Origin: JAUPVN01 sp964423475
GTDB lineage: Bacteria; Patescibacteriota; Saccharimonadia; Saccharimonadales; CAIOMD01
Assembly (NCBI GenBank): GCA_964423475.1
Contig: CAYRFD010000022.1
Coordinates: forward strand, 1 to 16,162
Length of the DNA stretch: 16,162 nucleotides
Reading direction: 5' to 3'
Shown here piece after piece: positions 6,829 through 14,607 of the stretch. The translations under genes were made by a program, and so were the position numbers. Under the pieces are notes generated by a model. That model worked only from the letters and a program-made list of their open reading frames with translations, did not search any database and was not told the origin of the DNA. How positions within the stretch are numbered: the stretch's first letter is position 1; every line of letters starts with the position of its first letter.

Positions 6829-6966
6829 TTATTGCAAATATTGTTGGATTTTGGTGCGGGCGGCGTTTAGGGATTCTTGGTTGGGCTCCATTACGTAAAG
6901 TGCACCAGGGCCCATGCTGTAGGTAGCGTTGTGGCTGTCTGCCCCGTCTACGGCTATAGATTCTAC
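6829..6966 (-). repeat. Intact copy of the direct repeat flanking the peptidase-like gene
   Basis: The 3'-terminal 138 bases of the LCP gene are repeated in the same orientation at 4602-4720, with a 19-base gap there and 7 mismatches in 119 aligned bases. The repeat boundary at 6829 is exactly the LCP stop codon: bases downstream of it (6778-6828) have no match next to 4602, where the ino1 stop lies instead. Confidence 0.85.
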
Positions 6967-8307
6967 TTGCCAGCTACCAAGTGTATTCATTTGCTGTTTT
7001 ATGGCAGCAGATATTTCTTCTTTGCTGGCATTTGTTTGCACAGAGCTACCTAGCGCCTGTACAACGTTTTGGTATTTTAACAAAGATCTAGGGTCTCCAA
7101 GTTTATCAATTATAGCCTCTATAACGCGTTGTTGGTTTTGGCCACGGGTTCTATCGCCGTTTTCAAACGCGTAGCGATTGCGAGAAAACTCTAGCGCCTG
7201 TTTGCTATCTAGTTGGTTATATCCAACCTCAAAATTATAGCTACCGCTAGTAAAGGCGTTTTCTGAATATACAATTACATTACCTATAGTATCAATAATA
7301 TTTAGCAAAGACGTAAAGTTTACCCTAACAGAATATGCTATTGGTATGCCGTACAAATCTTCTAGCGTTTGGCGCGACATATCTACGCCATATATGCCAG
7401 CATGGGTAAGTTTATCGCGCACACCTGTTGTGCCGTGTAGCTGCACGTAGTAGTCGCGCGGGGTATTTACTAGCAATATTTTACGGGTTTGTGGGTTTAC
7501 AACTGCAACAATATTAACATCGCTACGCCCAGTGGTATCTATTTGGCCATAGGTATCTATACCGCCAATAAATACTGCAAAAGGTTTAGTAATATCTGTT
7601 TTGGCGGTGGTTTTAGATGCTACTTTAATATCAAAGGTATCTAATACTATTATATCGTTATAAAAGCTCAAATAGTTTTGCTGCAGTAATGGCAATAGCG
7701 CACTACGCATTACGGCCATATCTACCGTTTGGTCATCTAGCGCCACTGTTAGGCTGGCAAGTTCGTTAAACGGTGTTGGTTTGGCTTTGGTTTTTTTAGA
7801 TACTTCTTGTAGTACGGCAGTGTTGTTTTGGCCATCTGCTAGGTAGCCTATGGCCTGGCCATTTTTTAGGCTGCTTGGCTTAGATTTTTTAGTAACAATA
7901 CTATAGGATTCTAGGCTGTATTTTTGCCCACCAATATTGTTAAAAAAGTTATTGGTGCTATTTGCTATAACAAACATGTAGCTGTTAGCTAGTAGCACCA
8001 ATAGGCTTAAAACTATCAGTAATATGCTTTTGGCTAGGCTTTGCCACTGGTAGCGGATGTTGGCATACATAACACCAGCAGTTATTAGTAAAGATACTGG
8101 CACAATAACTAACAAATATTTTGTAGGCACAAGTTTGGTGCTTAGCACAGTATAAAGTGCCAATATATAGCTTAATGCAATAAAGCCTGCTATAACTTTG
8201 CCAAATATGCCTAGTTTAGTAGCTTTTTGCTTTGGAGCGTTTTTGGCAACAACATTTTTGCTAGAAAATTTTTTGCCCGTAGTAGTTTTTGCTTTATTTT
8301 TAACCAT
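6829..8307 (-). CDS. LCP (LytR-CpsA-Psr) family glycopolymer ligase, CpsA-like
   Basis: LCP proteins move a finished glycopolymer from its polyprenyl carrier to peptidoglycan, outside the membrane. The 492 residues have the CpsA/Cps2A layout: a Lys-rich cytoplasmic start (1-33), three membrane helices (about 35-55, 63-82, 94-115), an accessory domain (about 125-235) and the LCP domain (about 242-405). Key residues are in place: D251, the GRSD motif R261-S-D263, NTPRDYY with R284 and D285, and the SRNR...DRTRGQNQQR block with R376, R378, R386, R388 and R394, which bind pyrophosphate and metal. A short C-terminal domain (about 410-492) ends in the segment copied at 4602. It is the last gene of the polysaccharide operon and overlaps the VanZ gene by 8 bases; GGCGG before the ATG may serve as RBS. 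Its position makes it the likely last enzyme of this pathway. Confidence 0.9.
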   Translation of the reverse strand: MVKNKAKTTTGKKFSSKNVVAKNAPKQKATKLGIFGKVIAGFIALSYILALYTVLSTKLVPTKYLLVIVPVSLLITAGVMYANIRYQWQSLAKSILLIVLSLLVLLANSYMFVIANSTNNFFNNIGGQKYSLESYSIVTKKSKPSSLKNGQAIGYLADGQNNTAVLQEVSKKTKAKPTPFNELASLTVALDDQTVDMAVMRSALLPLLQQNYLSFYNDIIVLDTFDIKVASKTTAKTDITKPFAVFIGGIDTYGQIDTTGRSDVNIVAVVNPQTRKILLVNTPRDYYVQLHGTTGVRDKLTHAGIYGVDMSRQTLEDLYGIPIAYSVRVNFTSLLNIIDTIGNVIVYSENAFTSGSYNFEVGYNQLDSKQALEFSRNRYAFENGDRTRGQNQQRVIEAIIDKLGDPRSLLKYQNVVQALGSSVQTNASKEEISAAIKQQMNTLGSWQVESIAVDGADSHNATYSMGPGALYVMEPNQESLNAARTKIQQYLQ

Positions 8308-8740
8308 TATTAACCGCCTTTTTGGCCTTACGCCTTATTATTAACATACATAGGGCCACGCCCAAACTAGCACCAATTGTATCTAGCAAAACATCACGTG
8401 GTTCTGCGCTACGCCCTGGAACAAATGCTTGATGAAGCTCGTCTAATACTGCGTATACAAATGCAAAAAGTATACTAAAACCAATAAGTTTTTTGCTGTT
8501 TTGGGTATATTGCCGCAACACATTAAAAATTAACATGCCCAAAACAAAATACATAAAAATATGGGCAGATTTACGCACAATAAAAGTTATGGCATCTTGG
8601 CTAAAGTCTGGTGCATATGGTTTTATTGGTTCTACAAAAAAGCTACTCAAACCAGATGATGTTGTAGCCACTTGGCCAGACATATAAAATATAATGCCCA
8701 TCCAAATTAATATTAATAATATCCAGTATTTTTGTCTCAA
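8300..8740 (-). CDS. VanZ-like family membrane protein
   Basis: This 146-residue protein has four membrane helices (about 5-21, 58-75, 86-98, 120-136). It carries the VanZ-like marks MSGQ at 20-23, RKSAHIFMYFVLG at 56-68 and the conserved DELHQAFVPGRSAEPRDVLLDTIGASLG block at about 99-126. VanZ in enterococci gives low-level teicoplanin resistance; most chromosomal VanZ-like proteins have no known function and often sit near cell-envelope genes, as here. The start is TTG at 8740, within a TTGA overlap with the flippase stop; the first ATG (codon 14) would remove half of the first helix, so TTG is preferred. It overlaps the LCP gene by 8 bases, which suggests translational coupling. Confidence 0.85.
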   Translation of the reverse strand: MRQKYWILLILIWMGIIFYMSGQVATTSSGLSSFFVEPIKPYAPDFSQDAITFIVRKSAHIFMYFVLGMLIFNVLRQYTQNSKKLIGFSILFAFVYAVLDELHQAFVPGRSAEPRDVLLDTIGASLGVALCMLIIRRKAKKAVNNG

Positions 8741-10158
8741 GATGTAAATTTCTTTCTATTTATCCTAGTACGTGCAGTATTAAATAATGTTTTAATTAAA
8801 GATGAATTTAAATATATAAAGAATAATCCTGCAAAAATAATGTTAGAGATATTACCTATTGTGCTGTACTGATAAAACAATACAATCGAAATAACATATG
8901 CAATTAATATTTTAATAAATAGTTTTGTATCATGTTTAAGAGTGACATAATTTTTTATATCAAAGAATCTAAGCAACGTTAAAAGTACAAATGAAAGTGT
9001 TGTGGCAATTGCGGCACCCATGACTCCAATATATTGCACTAGACATACCGTAACAATAACATTAAATATAGCAGCGTATAGGGTGGTTTTTGCAACATGC
9101 GCTGATTTTTTGAGTGCTAAATATATTGCACTATACATGCCATTTATAGAGCTAAAGTAAGCAGCCATGATAAGTACTGGTACATATTGGCTCGCTTCCT
9201 TAAACTCGGTACTAATTAGAAAGGCCGAAAATATTGGGTAAATTGCAATCAGAATTATCCCAAGCGCACTAAAAAATTTGATTGCTGAATTTAAAGAACT
9301 AGAGAAAAATACTGTTCTATCTTTTGACTTAATGTGTAGTGCCGTAGATTCAGACCAAGACATATAAAAAACAAAAAATATTGCTATATATATTGCAGCA
9401 TATTTGTTAGCAACTGCGTATATTCCGTTCGCTGTAGCGCCTAACGTTAGTGTGATAATTGTTCTGTCAGATACGTTGATTATCCACCAAGATAAGCTAC
9501 TTATTACCAGGGGTAATGAATAGCGTATAAGTTCTGATCTAATTTTAGGGTTATTAATTTTAAAATCGATAAATTGTTTTATATTTAAGCCAAAATATAA
9601 ATATATCATGCAAGCAATATTAGCAATTATGATTGATGCTATGACCCCACTTATACCAAGATTAAATACTATTAAACATATTAACGACGATATTAATGTA
9701 AATAAACCAGTTATTGTGCTGCCTATAGCATATTTTTTGTTATCACCTAGTCCGCGTGCAAATTGCAAAAATACATTTGTTATTATTGTGAACAATATGT
9801 TTAGAGACAAAATAAATGCGTATGGCATATTAACAAACCGGGTGATGATTATGCTACCTATTAAACAAACAAACAACATTTTAAATACAATAGTTAAAGT
9901 ACTGGATATAATATTACTAATTTTTTCCTTGTCACCTCTTGCATCTATTAAAAATCTGAATGAAGCCATTTCAAGCTGGATAGTTAATAATGGAGCTAGT
10001 AGTAACGTATAAGCTAAGATAATATCCACTTCACCATATTCATTCGGTGACAAATTAAATGTGTATATGGGCAATAATATAAAAGAAATAAATTGTGTGG
10101 TGAATCTTCCGGCAGAAATAATTATTGTATTTTTAAATAATTCTTTATTTTTGTTCAT
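8737..10158 (-). CDS. Wzx-like polysaccharide flippase (MOP superfamily)
   Basis: The 473 residues are almost entirely hydrophobic, with about 12-14 membrane helices, the size and pattern of Wzx/RfbX repeat-unit flippases. The N-terminus (ISAGRFTTQFISFILLPIYT, then NEYGEVDI) is typical of the polysaccharide-synthesis branch of the MOP/MATE superfamily. It would turn the lipid-linked repeat unit from the cytoplasmic to the outer face for polymerisation. The ATG at 10158 lies in an ATGA overlap with the stop of the pyruvyl-transferase gene and has AGGA seven bases before it, one of the better Shine-Dalgarno sites of the operon. The sequence is strongly AT-rich, like the next three genes upstream. 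Confidence 0.88.
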   Translation of the reverse strand: MNKNKELFKNTIIISAGRFTTQFISFILLPIYTFNLSPNEYGEVDIILAYTLLLAPLLTIQLEMASFRFLIDARGDKEKISNIISSTLTIVFKMLFVCLIGSIIITRFVNMPYAFILSLNILFTIITNVFLQFARGLGDNKKYAIGSTITGLFTLISSLICLIVFNLGISGVIASIIIANIACMIYLYFGLNIKQFIDFKINNPKIRSELIRYSLPLVISSLSWWIINVSDRTIITLTLGATANGIYAVANKYAAIYIAIFFVFYMSWSESTALHIKSKDRTVFFSSSLNSAIKFFSALGIILIAIYPIFSAFLISTEFKEASQYVPVLIMAAYFSSINGMYSAIYLALKKSAHVAKTTLYAAIFNVIVTVCLVQYIGVMGAAIATTLSFVLLTLLRFFDIKNYVTLKHDTKLFIKILIAYVISIVLFYQYSTIGNISNIIFAGLFFIYLNSSLIKTLFNTARTRINRKKFTS

Positions 10159-11216
10159 GATAAAGTCCTGTTATAATTACCCAAATATGAGTCTAGCTCA
10201 GTAAATGGTAGCGATATTTTTTTATAGTTATTATTTTTTAATTTTAATAACGAATGAATAGCTAGCCTAAAATCATTAACATTCGACTTTTCAAGAAAAA
10301 TAATATAATTGCTTTGTTTCAGCCAAGTATTATATGTTGCCGAAATTTTATGATTAGCATTTGGCAAAACTATACAAGGGGTACCAGTAATGGCGGCGAA
10401 TATCATCCCATGTAGCCTATCCGTAATAACTATTTTTGCAGACCTATAATCATTTAGTATGCTATTGATATAGTCTTGATTGTATTTATTTGAATAATAT
10501 TCTTGATTAATTATGGTATCCCGAAATATAATTTTATTATCTGGCAAACAGTTAGCTAGACTAGTAACAATATATTCGCTAACGAATTTTTCACCATCAG
10601 CTCTAATGGTAAAGATTATTTTATCCCTGACGTTTCTAGTTATGTTTCTGCAATCATTCAATAATGAAAATACTATATCTGGTGTTAGGTGAACTTCATT
10701 ATTAAAATAACTACAGGCAGAGTCGAAACTGACGTTTTCTCTAGTAAATATTGTAAATTCTTTATGTTCCGAAATAATTTTCTTATTGATCTTAAGCCTT
10801 CGTTGACCATAATTTGTATTAGTAAAATATATGGTTTGTGGCAGCGAGCATATCTTGTTGTTGGGGAAACTCTTAGCTATAAACAACCTGCCATAATCAG
10901 CCTTGGGGTATAAATCACCAAAATTGCCACCGCCAGTAATAAATATTAAATCATTTGTTTTGATTGTCTTTTTTATATGTGCTATGTATTTGTATGTTTC
11001 TGAAACATTTATTGATATTATCTTGTAATTGGTTAACTTTTGCTTAAGATATTGTATTTGTGCGTATCCTATAGCCAAGTCACCTATATTCCCATAATCA
11101 GGATATAGAAATATATAGGCTGTTTTATCTGTATTGGTAGGTAATCTATTATTATAAGACGCAATTACAGCTAATTCTTGAAATATTGGGATAGTTAATT
11201 CTTTAAACGATTTCAT
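10155..11216 (-). CDS. Polysaccharide pyruvyl transferase family protein
   Basis: This family (CsaB, PssK, WcaK-like) adds ketal-linked pyruvate from PEP to sugars of cell-wall polymers, although some members have other donors. Visible blocks, counted from the ATG at 11216 (353 residues): DYGNIGDLAIGYAQ at about 40-53, the family's first motif; FITGGGNFGDLYP at 92-104; RENVS near 159-163; and ITDRLHGMIFAAITGTPCIVL at about 264-284, followed by PNANHK, the hallmark C-terminal block. An in-frame ATG at 11300 would add 28 residues but overlap the GT2 gene by 80 bases and lack family similarity, so 11216, four bases after the GT2 stop, is preferred. No good Shine-Dalgarno is seen. The stop overlaps the flippase start as ATGA. 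It would make the polymer acidic if it is a true pyruvyl transferase. Confidence 0.82.
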   Translation of the reverse strand: MKSFKELTIPIFQELAVIASYNNRLPTNTDKTAYIFLYPDYGNIGDLAIGYAQIQYLKQKLTNYKIISINVSETYKYIAHIKKTIKTNDLIFITGGGNFGDLYPKADYGRLFIAKSFPNNKICSLPQTIYFTNTNYGQRRLKINKKIISEHKEFTIFTRENVSFDSACSYFNNEVHLTPDIVFSLLNDCRNITRNVRDKIIFTIRADGEKFVSEYIVTSLANCLPDNKIIFRDTIINQEYYSNKYNQDYINSILNDYRSAKIVITDRLHGMIFAAITGTPCIVLPNANHKISATYNTWLKQSNYIIFLEKSNVNDFRLAIHSLLKLKNNNYKKISLPFTELDSYLGNYNRTLS

Positions 11217-11220
11217 AATA

Positions 11221-12207
11221 CTAAATCTTAAGATGCTCCTGTGTGCTAGCCTTGAAGCTGTATGCCTTACATAAACCAGAGATCCCAATATAAGATACAA
11301 GCGCGTATATCCTATATATCACCCTAGAGTTACTATCAAAGAGTACAATCTGCCTATATTCTCTAATCAGGTTTTTGCATTCGCTATACTCATTTATATA
11401 GTTAGCTCTATTTTTATAAATAGTTACAAGTATATATATAGCCTCCATAAACAGTCTATTTATTGCAGCTTTCCTAGTTCCATGTCCTAGCGATTCAACG
11501 CTATTTAATATTTCTCTTGCGAATACTAGGCCGTCCATTCTAGTAATATTAAATTGTGCTTTAGACAGGCCATTCAAGCGATAGTAATAATGATATATCG
11601 GATTGGTTATTGTTGATATTTTATTTGCAGCGTAGATTAGTTTGTATGTCGTACCTAAATCCTCACAATTTTTACCACTTGGATACCTAATATTTGCAAA
11701 AAGTCTTTTATTGTACAGTTTGCCCCAAGCACTTGTGTATATATTTTTTTGATATAACATGTTTTCTAAAGCACCGCGATTATCGTATACCTTGACTATA
11801 TTGTCAAACGATTGTTTTTTGTCAGTTTTTCCATAAAATGTATCATACCCGCCAATGCTTATATCGCTATGATTATCCAAGAGGTTTTTATATAGAGTAC
11901 TAATATACTCAACATCTACATAGTCATCACTGTCAATAAATGTGTAATATTCTCCTAGTGCTTTGTCGATTGCAACATTGCGCGCATCCGAAATACCACT
12001 GTTGATTTTGTGAATGACTCGTATTCTATTATCCTTGCGCGCGTATTCATCGCAAATAATGCCAGAATCGTCACTTGAACCGTCATTAACTAGTATTATT
12101 TCTATATTTGTATAATTTTGACTAATAATTGAATCAATACACTTTACTAAGTATTTTTCAACATTATATATGGGTACAATTATAGATATAAGTTCATTGT
12201 TATTCAT
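11221..12207 (-). CDS. Family 2 (GT-A) glycosyltransferase
   Basis: The 328-residue protein begins with the textbook GT2 domain: SIIVPIYNVEKYL at 8-20, IEIILVNDGSSDDS at 35-48, NSGISDARN at 69-77 and the metal/nucleotide motif D92-S-D-D95 in FIDSDDYVD. This is the EpsJ/WaaB-like branch that adds single sugars to a lipid-linked repeat unit at the inner membrane face. The second half (about 180-328) is less conserved and probably sets acceptor choice. Donor and acceptor sugars cannot be read from the sequence. The start at 12207 overlaps the polymerase stop by 8 bases. Confidence 0.9.
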   Translation of the reverse strand: MNNNELISIIVPIYNVEKYLVKCIDSIISQNYTNIEIILVNDGSSDDSGIICDEYARKDNRIRVIHKINSGISDARNVAIDKALGEYYTFIDSDDYVDVEYISTLYKNLLDNHSDISIGGYDTFYGKTDKKQSFDNIVKVYDNRGALENMLYQKNIYTSAWGKLYNKRLFANIRYPSGKNCEDLGTTYKLIYAANKISTITNPIYHYYYRLNGLSKAQFNITRMDGLVFAREILNSVESLGHGTRKAAINRLFMEAIYILVTIYKNRANYINEYSECKNLIREYRQIVLFDSNSRVIYRIYALVSYIGISGLCKAYSFKASTQEHLKI

Positions 12208-13450
12208 GAATTTTATCCGTGTACTTAGAATCTAGTATAATCTTTGTATAAATAACTAAAAACATTACTATGCTTGACCTAAACACTTCACCTTTAATGT
12301 TTGCAAACATTAAAATTATAAATAATGCTGTCATTAGAAATTTATCTTCTGTAGAACGATAGCGTAAAAAATATAATATTGTTATGTAAAATACTATAGA
12401 TAGAACAATACCTATCATATATAGATCGTTGATAAATCCTATGTCTGACGAGGTTGTCTCGTATTCACTAGCCTTGTCGGCGTAAACCCTATGGCCTGCC
12501 CCATATATGAGTGCATTGCCACTAGGTAAACTTATGCTTTGATTTAATGCTTCGTAATTACCTGTTAGTTCTTTTTTAAATATTAAATTATTTGTATCTT
12601 GAACGAGTATGCTAATAAAATTATACGAACTTGGTGCAACGTATTGTATTGCTCCAACCATTAAAACTGAAACAAGCAATATAGCTAATAGAGGCTTCTT
12701 GGCGTATTTTAAATTGCCTATCAATAAATTATGAACGATAATTCCTAAGTAAAAAATAATGAATACTAATATACCGGTACGACCGTTCATTATTGATGCG
12801 AATAGAATCAATGCAATATATGGGTAATAGTTAACTTTATTTTTGATAGCATAGTACAAGCCAATGCCTGCTAGCATACCGTGATAAATTGGGGTACCAA
12901 ACGTGTAATCGTTTGAAATGCCAAAGACTCTTGAACCGATAACAAATTCATTTATACCCCCCGTGTTAGCGTAAAGTTGTACGGCAATATCTTTCAAGGG
13001 TAAGAAAAAAATTGATACTACACATATAACACCTTGTATCGCTCCAATTTTAAGAAGTATTTCTAGAGCATCTTTCTTGGAATAACCTAATCTACTTAAT
13101 TTGTCACTAATTATAGCAATGTTTATTATTAGAAAGTTTATAAGATTATTTTGTATTAATCGATAATCTAATATATTTTGTATCTCTATATTGTTAATGG
13201 TTTGAACAAGAGTAAAATAAACACTTAAACTAAATACCGTGAGCATTAGTATGATAATATTTTTGTGCATTAATATTTTTATAATTGAATTATCCTTGCG
13301 AATAATATAGGGGATTAATAGCAGTATAGTTATAATTGGGATTGTAAAATACTTATCAAAATATATACTGCTTATAATTACAGGTGTATACACTAGGTAA
13401 AATATGTATAGCCAAACTAAAGACTTATTGATTAGTATTTTTGATATCAT
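12200..13450 (-). CDS. Wzy-like O-antigen/capsule polymerase
   Basis: This 416-residue protein has about 10-12 membrane helices and one large outer loop (about 265-325), the standard layout of Wzy polymerases and WaaL-type ligases. Local marks are GTPIYHGMLAGIGLYYAIKNK, the helix after N-G-R-T-G (an Arg at the membrane face, as in the Wzy_C family) and the loop end YETTSSDIGFINDLYMIGIV, common in capsule polymerases. It would join flipped repeat units on the outer face. The polymerase call over ligase rests on the company of a flippase and a chain-length determinant. The ATG overlaps the GT4 stop as ATGA, with no Shine-Dalgarno, which points to coupled translation. Wzy sequences diverge fast, so sequence similarity alone would be weak. 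Confidence 0.8.
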   Translation of the reverse strand: MISKILINKSLVWLYIFYLVYTPVIISSIYFDKYFTIPIITILLLIPYIIRKDNSIIKILMHKNIIILMLTVFSLSVYFTLVQTINNIEIQNILDYRLIQNNLINFLIINIAIISDKLSRLGYSKKDALEILLKIGAIQGVICVVSIFFLPLKDIAVQLYANTGGINEFVIGSRVFGISNDYTFGTPIYHGMLAGIGLYYAIKNKVNYYPYIALILFASIMNGRTGILVFIIFYLGIIVHNLLIGNLKYAKKPLLAILLVSVLMVGAIQYVAPSSYNFISILVQDTNNLIFKKELTGNYEALNQSISLPSGNALIYGAGHRVYADKASEYETTSSDIGFINDLYMIGIVLSIVFYITILYFLRYRSTEDKFLMTALFIILMFANIKGEVFRSSIVMFLVIYTKIILDSKYTDKIHE

Positions 13451-14607
13451 TTTTTTATACTACTTTTTTGATTAAATAATACATTAAGCATGTTCCAGTA
13501 ATAGTCAGTGAGCATATCTACTTGCTTGTTTATGCTGTAGTTAGAATTTATGATTTCAATATTATGATTATTAGTAGTACCTGGTATTATTACCCGATTT
13601 GCCCAAATATTATGTCCCAACTGTAAATCTATAAAATTTACTTTGCCAGTAATATCAACACTGCTAGGAATAACATCTTTAGTCGTTAAGCATTTGAGAC
13701 CCGCGGCCTGTGCTTCTATTAGTGCTATGCCTAAGCCTTCATACCTAGACGGAAAAACAAAAATATCCATTGCTTGCATTAGTTCATTAACATCTGGCCT
13801 GCTACCTAAAAATATAACAGAGTCTGCTAAGCCTAACTTATCTACTTTATTTATAATCTTTTGTTTTAAGTCACCTTCGCCTACCAACATAAGTAATGAG
13901 TCTTTATTTTTTTTATGTAATTCGTAAAATATATCAATTAAAAATTCATGATTTTTGGGGTAATTAAACCGGCCTACGTGCCCTACTACCAAAACGTCTT
14001 TTGGGATGTTTAAATTTTTTCTAACTTTATTGCGTACTTTTTGATTATATTTGAATTTATCTACATCTATTGCATTGTGCATGATGTAATAATCGGGTAT
14101 ATTTTTACCAAACATAAAATCAACAGCTTCTTTAGAGCAGCCAAAATAATCGGTAGCGTAATACTTTATAAATTTTTTATATACGTGCCGTATGCTAGAT
14201 TTATAATTTTTATCAAAGTTAGTTGTATGGCTATGGGCAATTCTTGTAGGTATACCGGCTTTTTTAGCAACAGAAAGTGGCAAGGCAGAAAGCGAATCTA
14301 AATGCGAATGCACTATTTGGTATTCGGGGTGCTTTATGAGTAAAGCTTTTAACTTTTTTCTATATGTATAAATATTTTTTAAATTAATTGCAGGCATTTG
14401 GTATATTTTGCCACCCATTTTAATAATTTCGTCATCATATGCACCTTTTTGGGGCCTGTGTACTATAAAATCAAAATGTATTTTTGTTCTATCTATATTT
14501 CTATAATAGTTCATTAGCATGGTTTCTAAACCACCACGGTCCATTACAGTAACAATATGTAGCACCCTAATTGGGGCTGAATTATTTTGTTGTTTGGGAT
14601 TGATCAT
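13447..14607 (-). CDS. Family 4 (GT-B) glycosyltransferase, EpsF-like
   Basis: This is a complete two-domain GT-B enzyme. Counted from the ATG at 14607 (386 residues): N-terminal VLHIVTVMDRGGLETML at about 15-31, HSHLDSLSALPLSVAKKAG at about 101-119 and HSHTTNF at 125-131; C-terminal GHVGRFNYPKNHEFLI at about 209-224, LVGEGDLK and the donor-binding E290-G-L-G-I-A-L-I-E298 (EX7E) inside FPSRYEGLGIALIEAQAAGL. The branch is that of EpsF/CapM-like capsule transferases acting on lipid-linked sugars. An ATG 18 bases further up (14625) is possible, but GGAG nine bases before 14607 favours the shorter form. The start lies 26 bases inside the previous gene; the stop overlaps the polymerase start by 4. 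Confidence 0.88.
   Translation of the reverse strand: MINPKQQNNSAPIRVLHIVTVMDRGGLETMLMNYYRNIDRTKIHFDFIVHRPQKGAYDDEIIKMGGKIYQMPAINLKNIYTYRKKLKALLIKHPEYQIVHSHLDSLSALPLSVAKKAGIPTRIAHSHTTNFDKNYKSSIRHVYKKFIKYYATDYFGCSKEAVDFMFGKNIPDYYIMHNAIDVDKFKYNQKVRNKVRKNLNIPKDVLVVGHVGRFNYPKNHEFLIDIFYELHKKNKDSLLMLVGEGDLKQKIINKVDKLGLADSVIFLGSRPDVNELMQAMDIFVFPSRYEGLGIALIEAQAAGLKCLTTKDVIPSSVDITGKVNFIDLQLGHNIWANRVIIPGTTNNHNIEIINSNYSINKQVDMLTDYYWNMLNVLFNQKSSIKK

Noticed and set aside
10155..11300. Longer start at 11300 for the pyruvyl-transferase-like gene
   Set aside because: The extra 28 residues lie inside the GT2 gene and show no family similarity; the ATG at 11216 sits just after the GT2 stop.
8737..13450. UGA read as an amino acid (Gracilibacteria/Absconditabacteria code)
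   Set aside because: TGA closes the flippase, pyruvyl-transferase and GT4 genes exactly at start/stop overlaps with the next gene, and no gene needs in-frame TGA.
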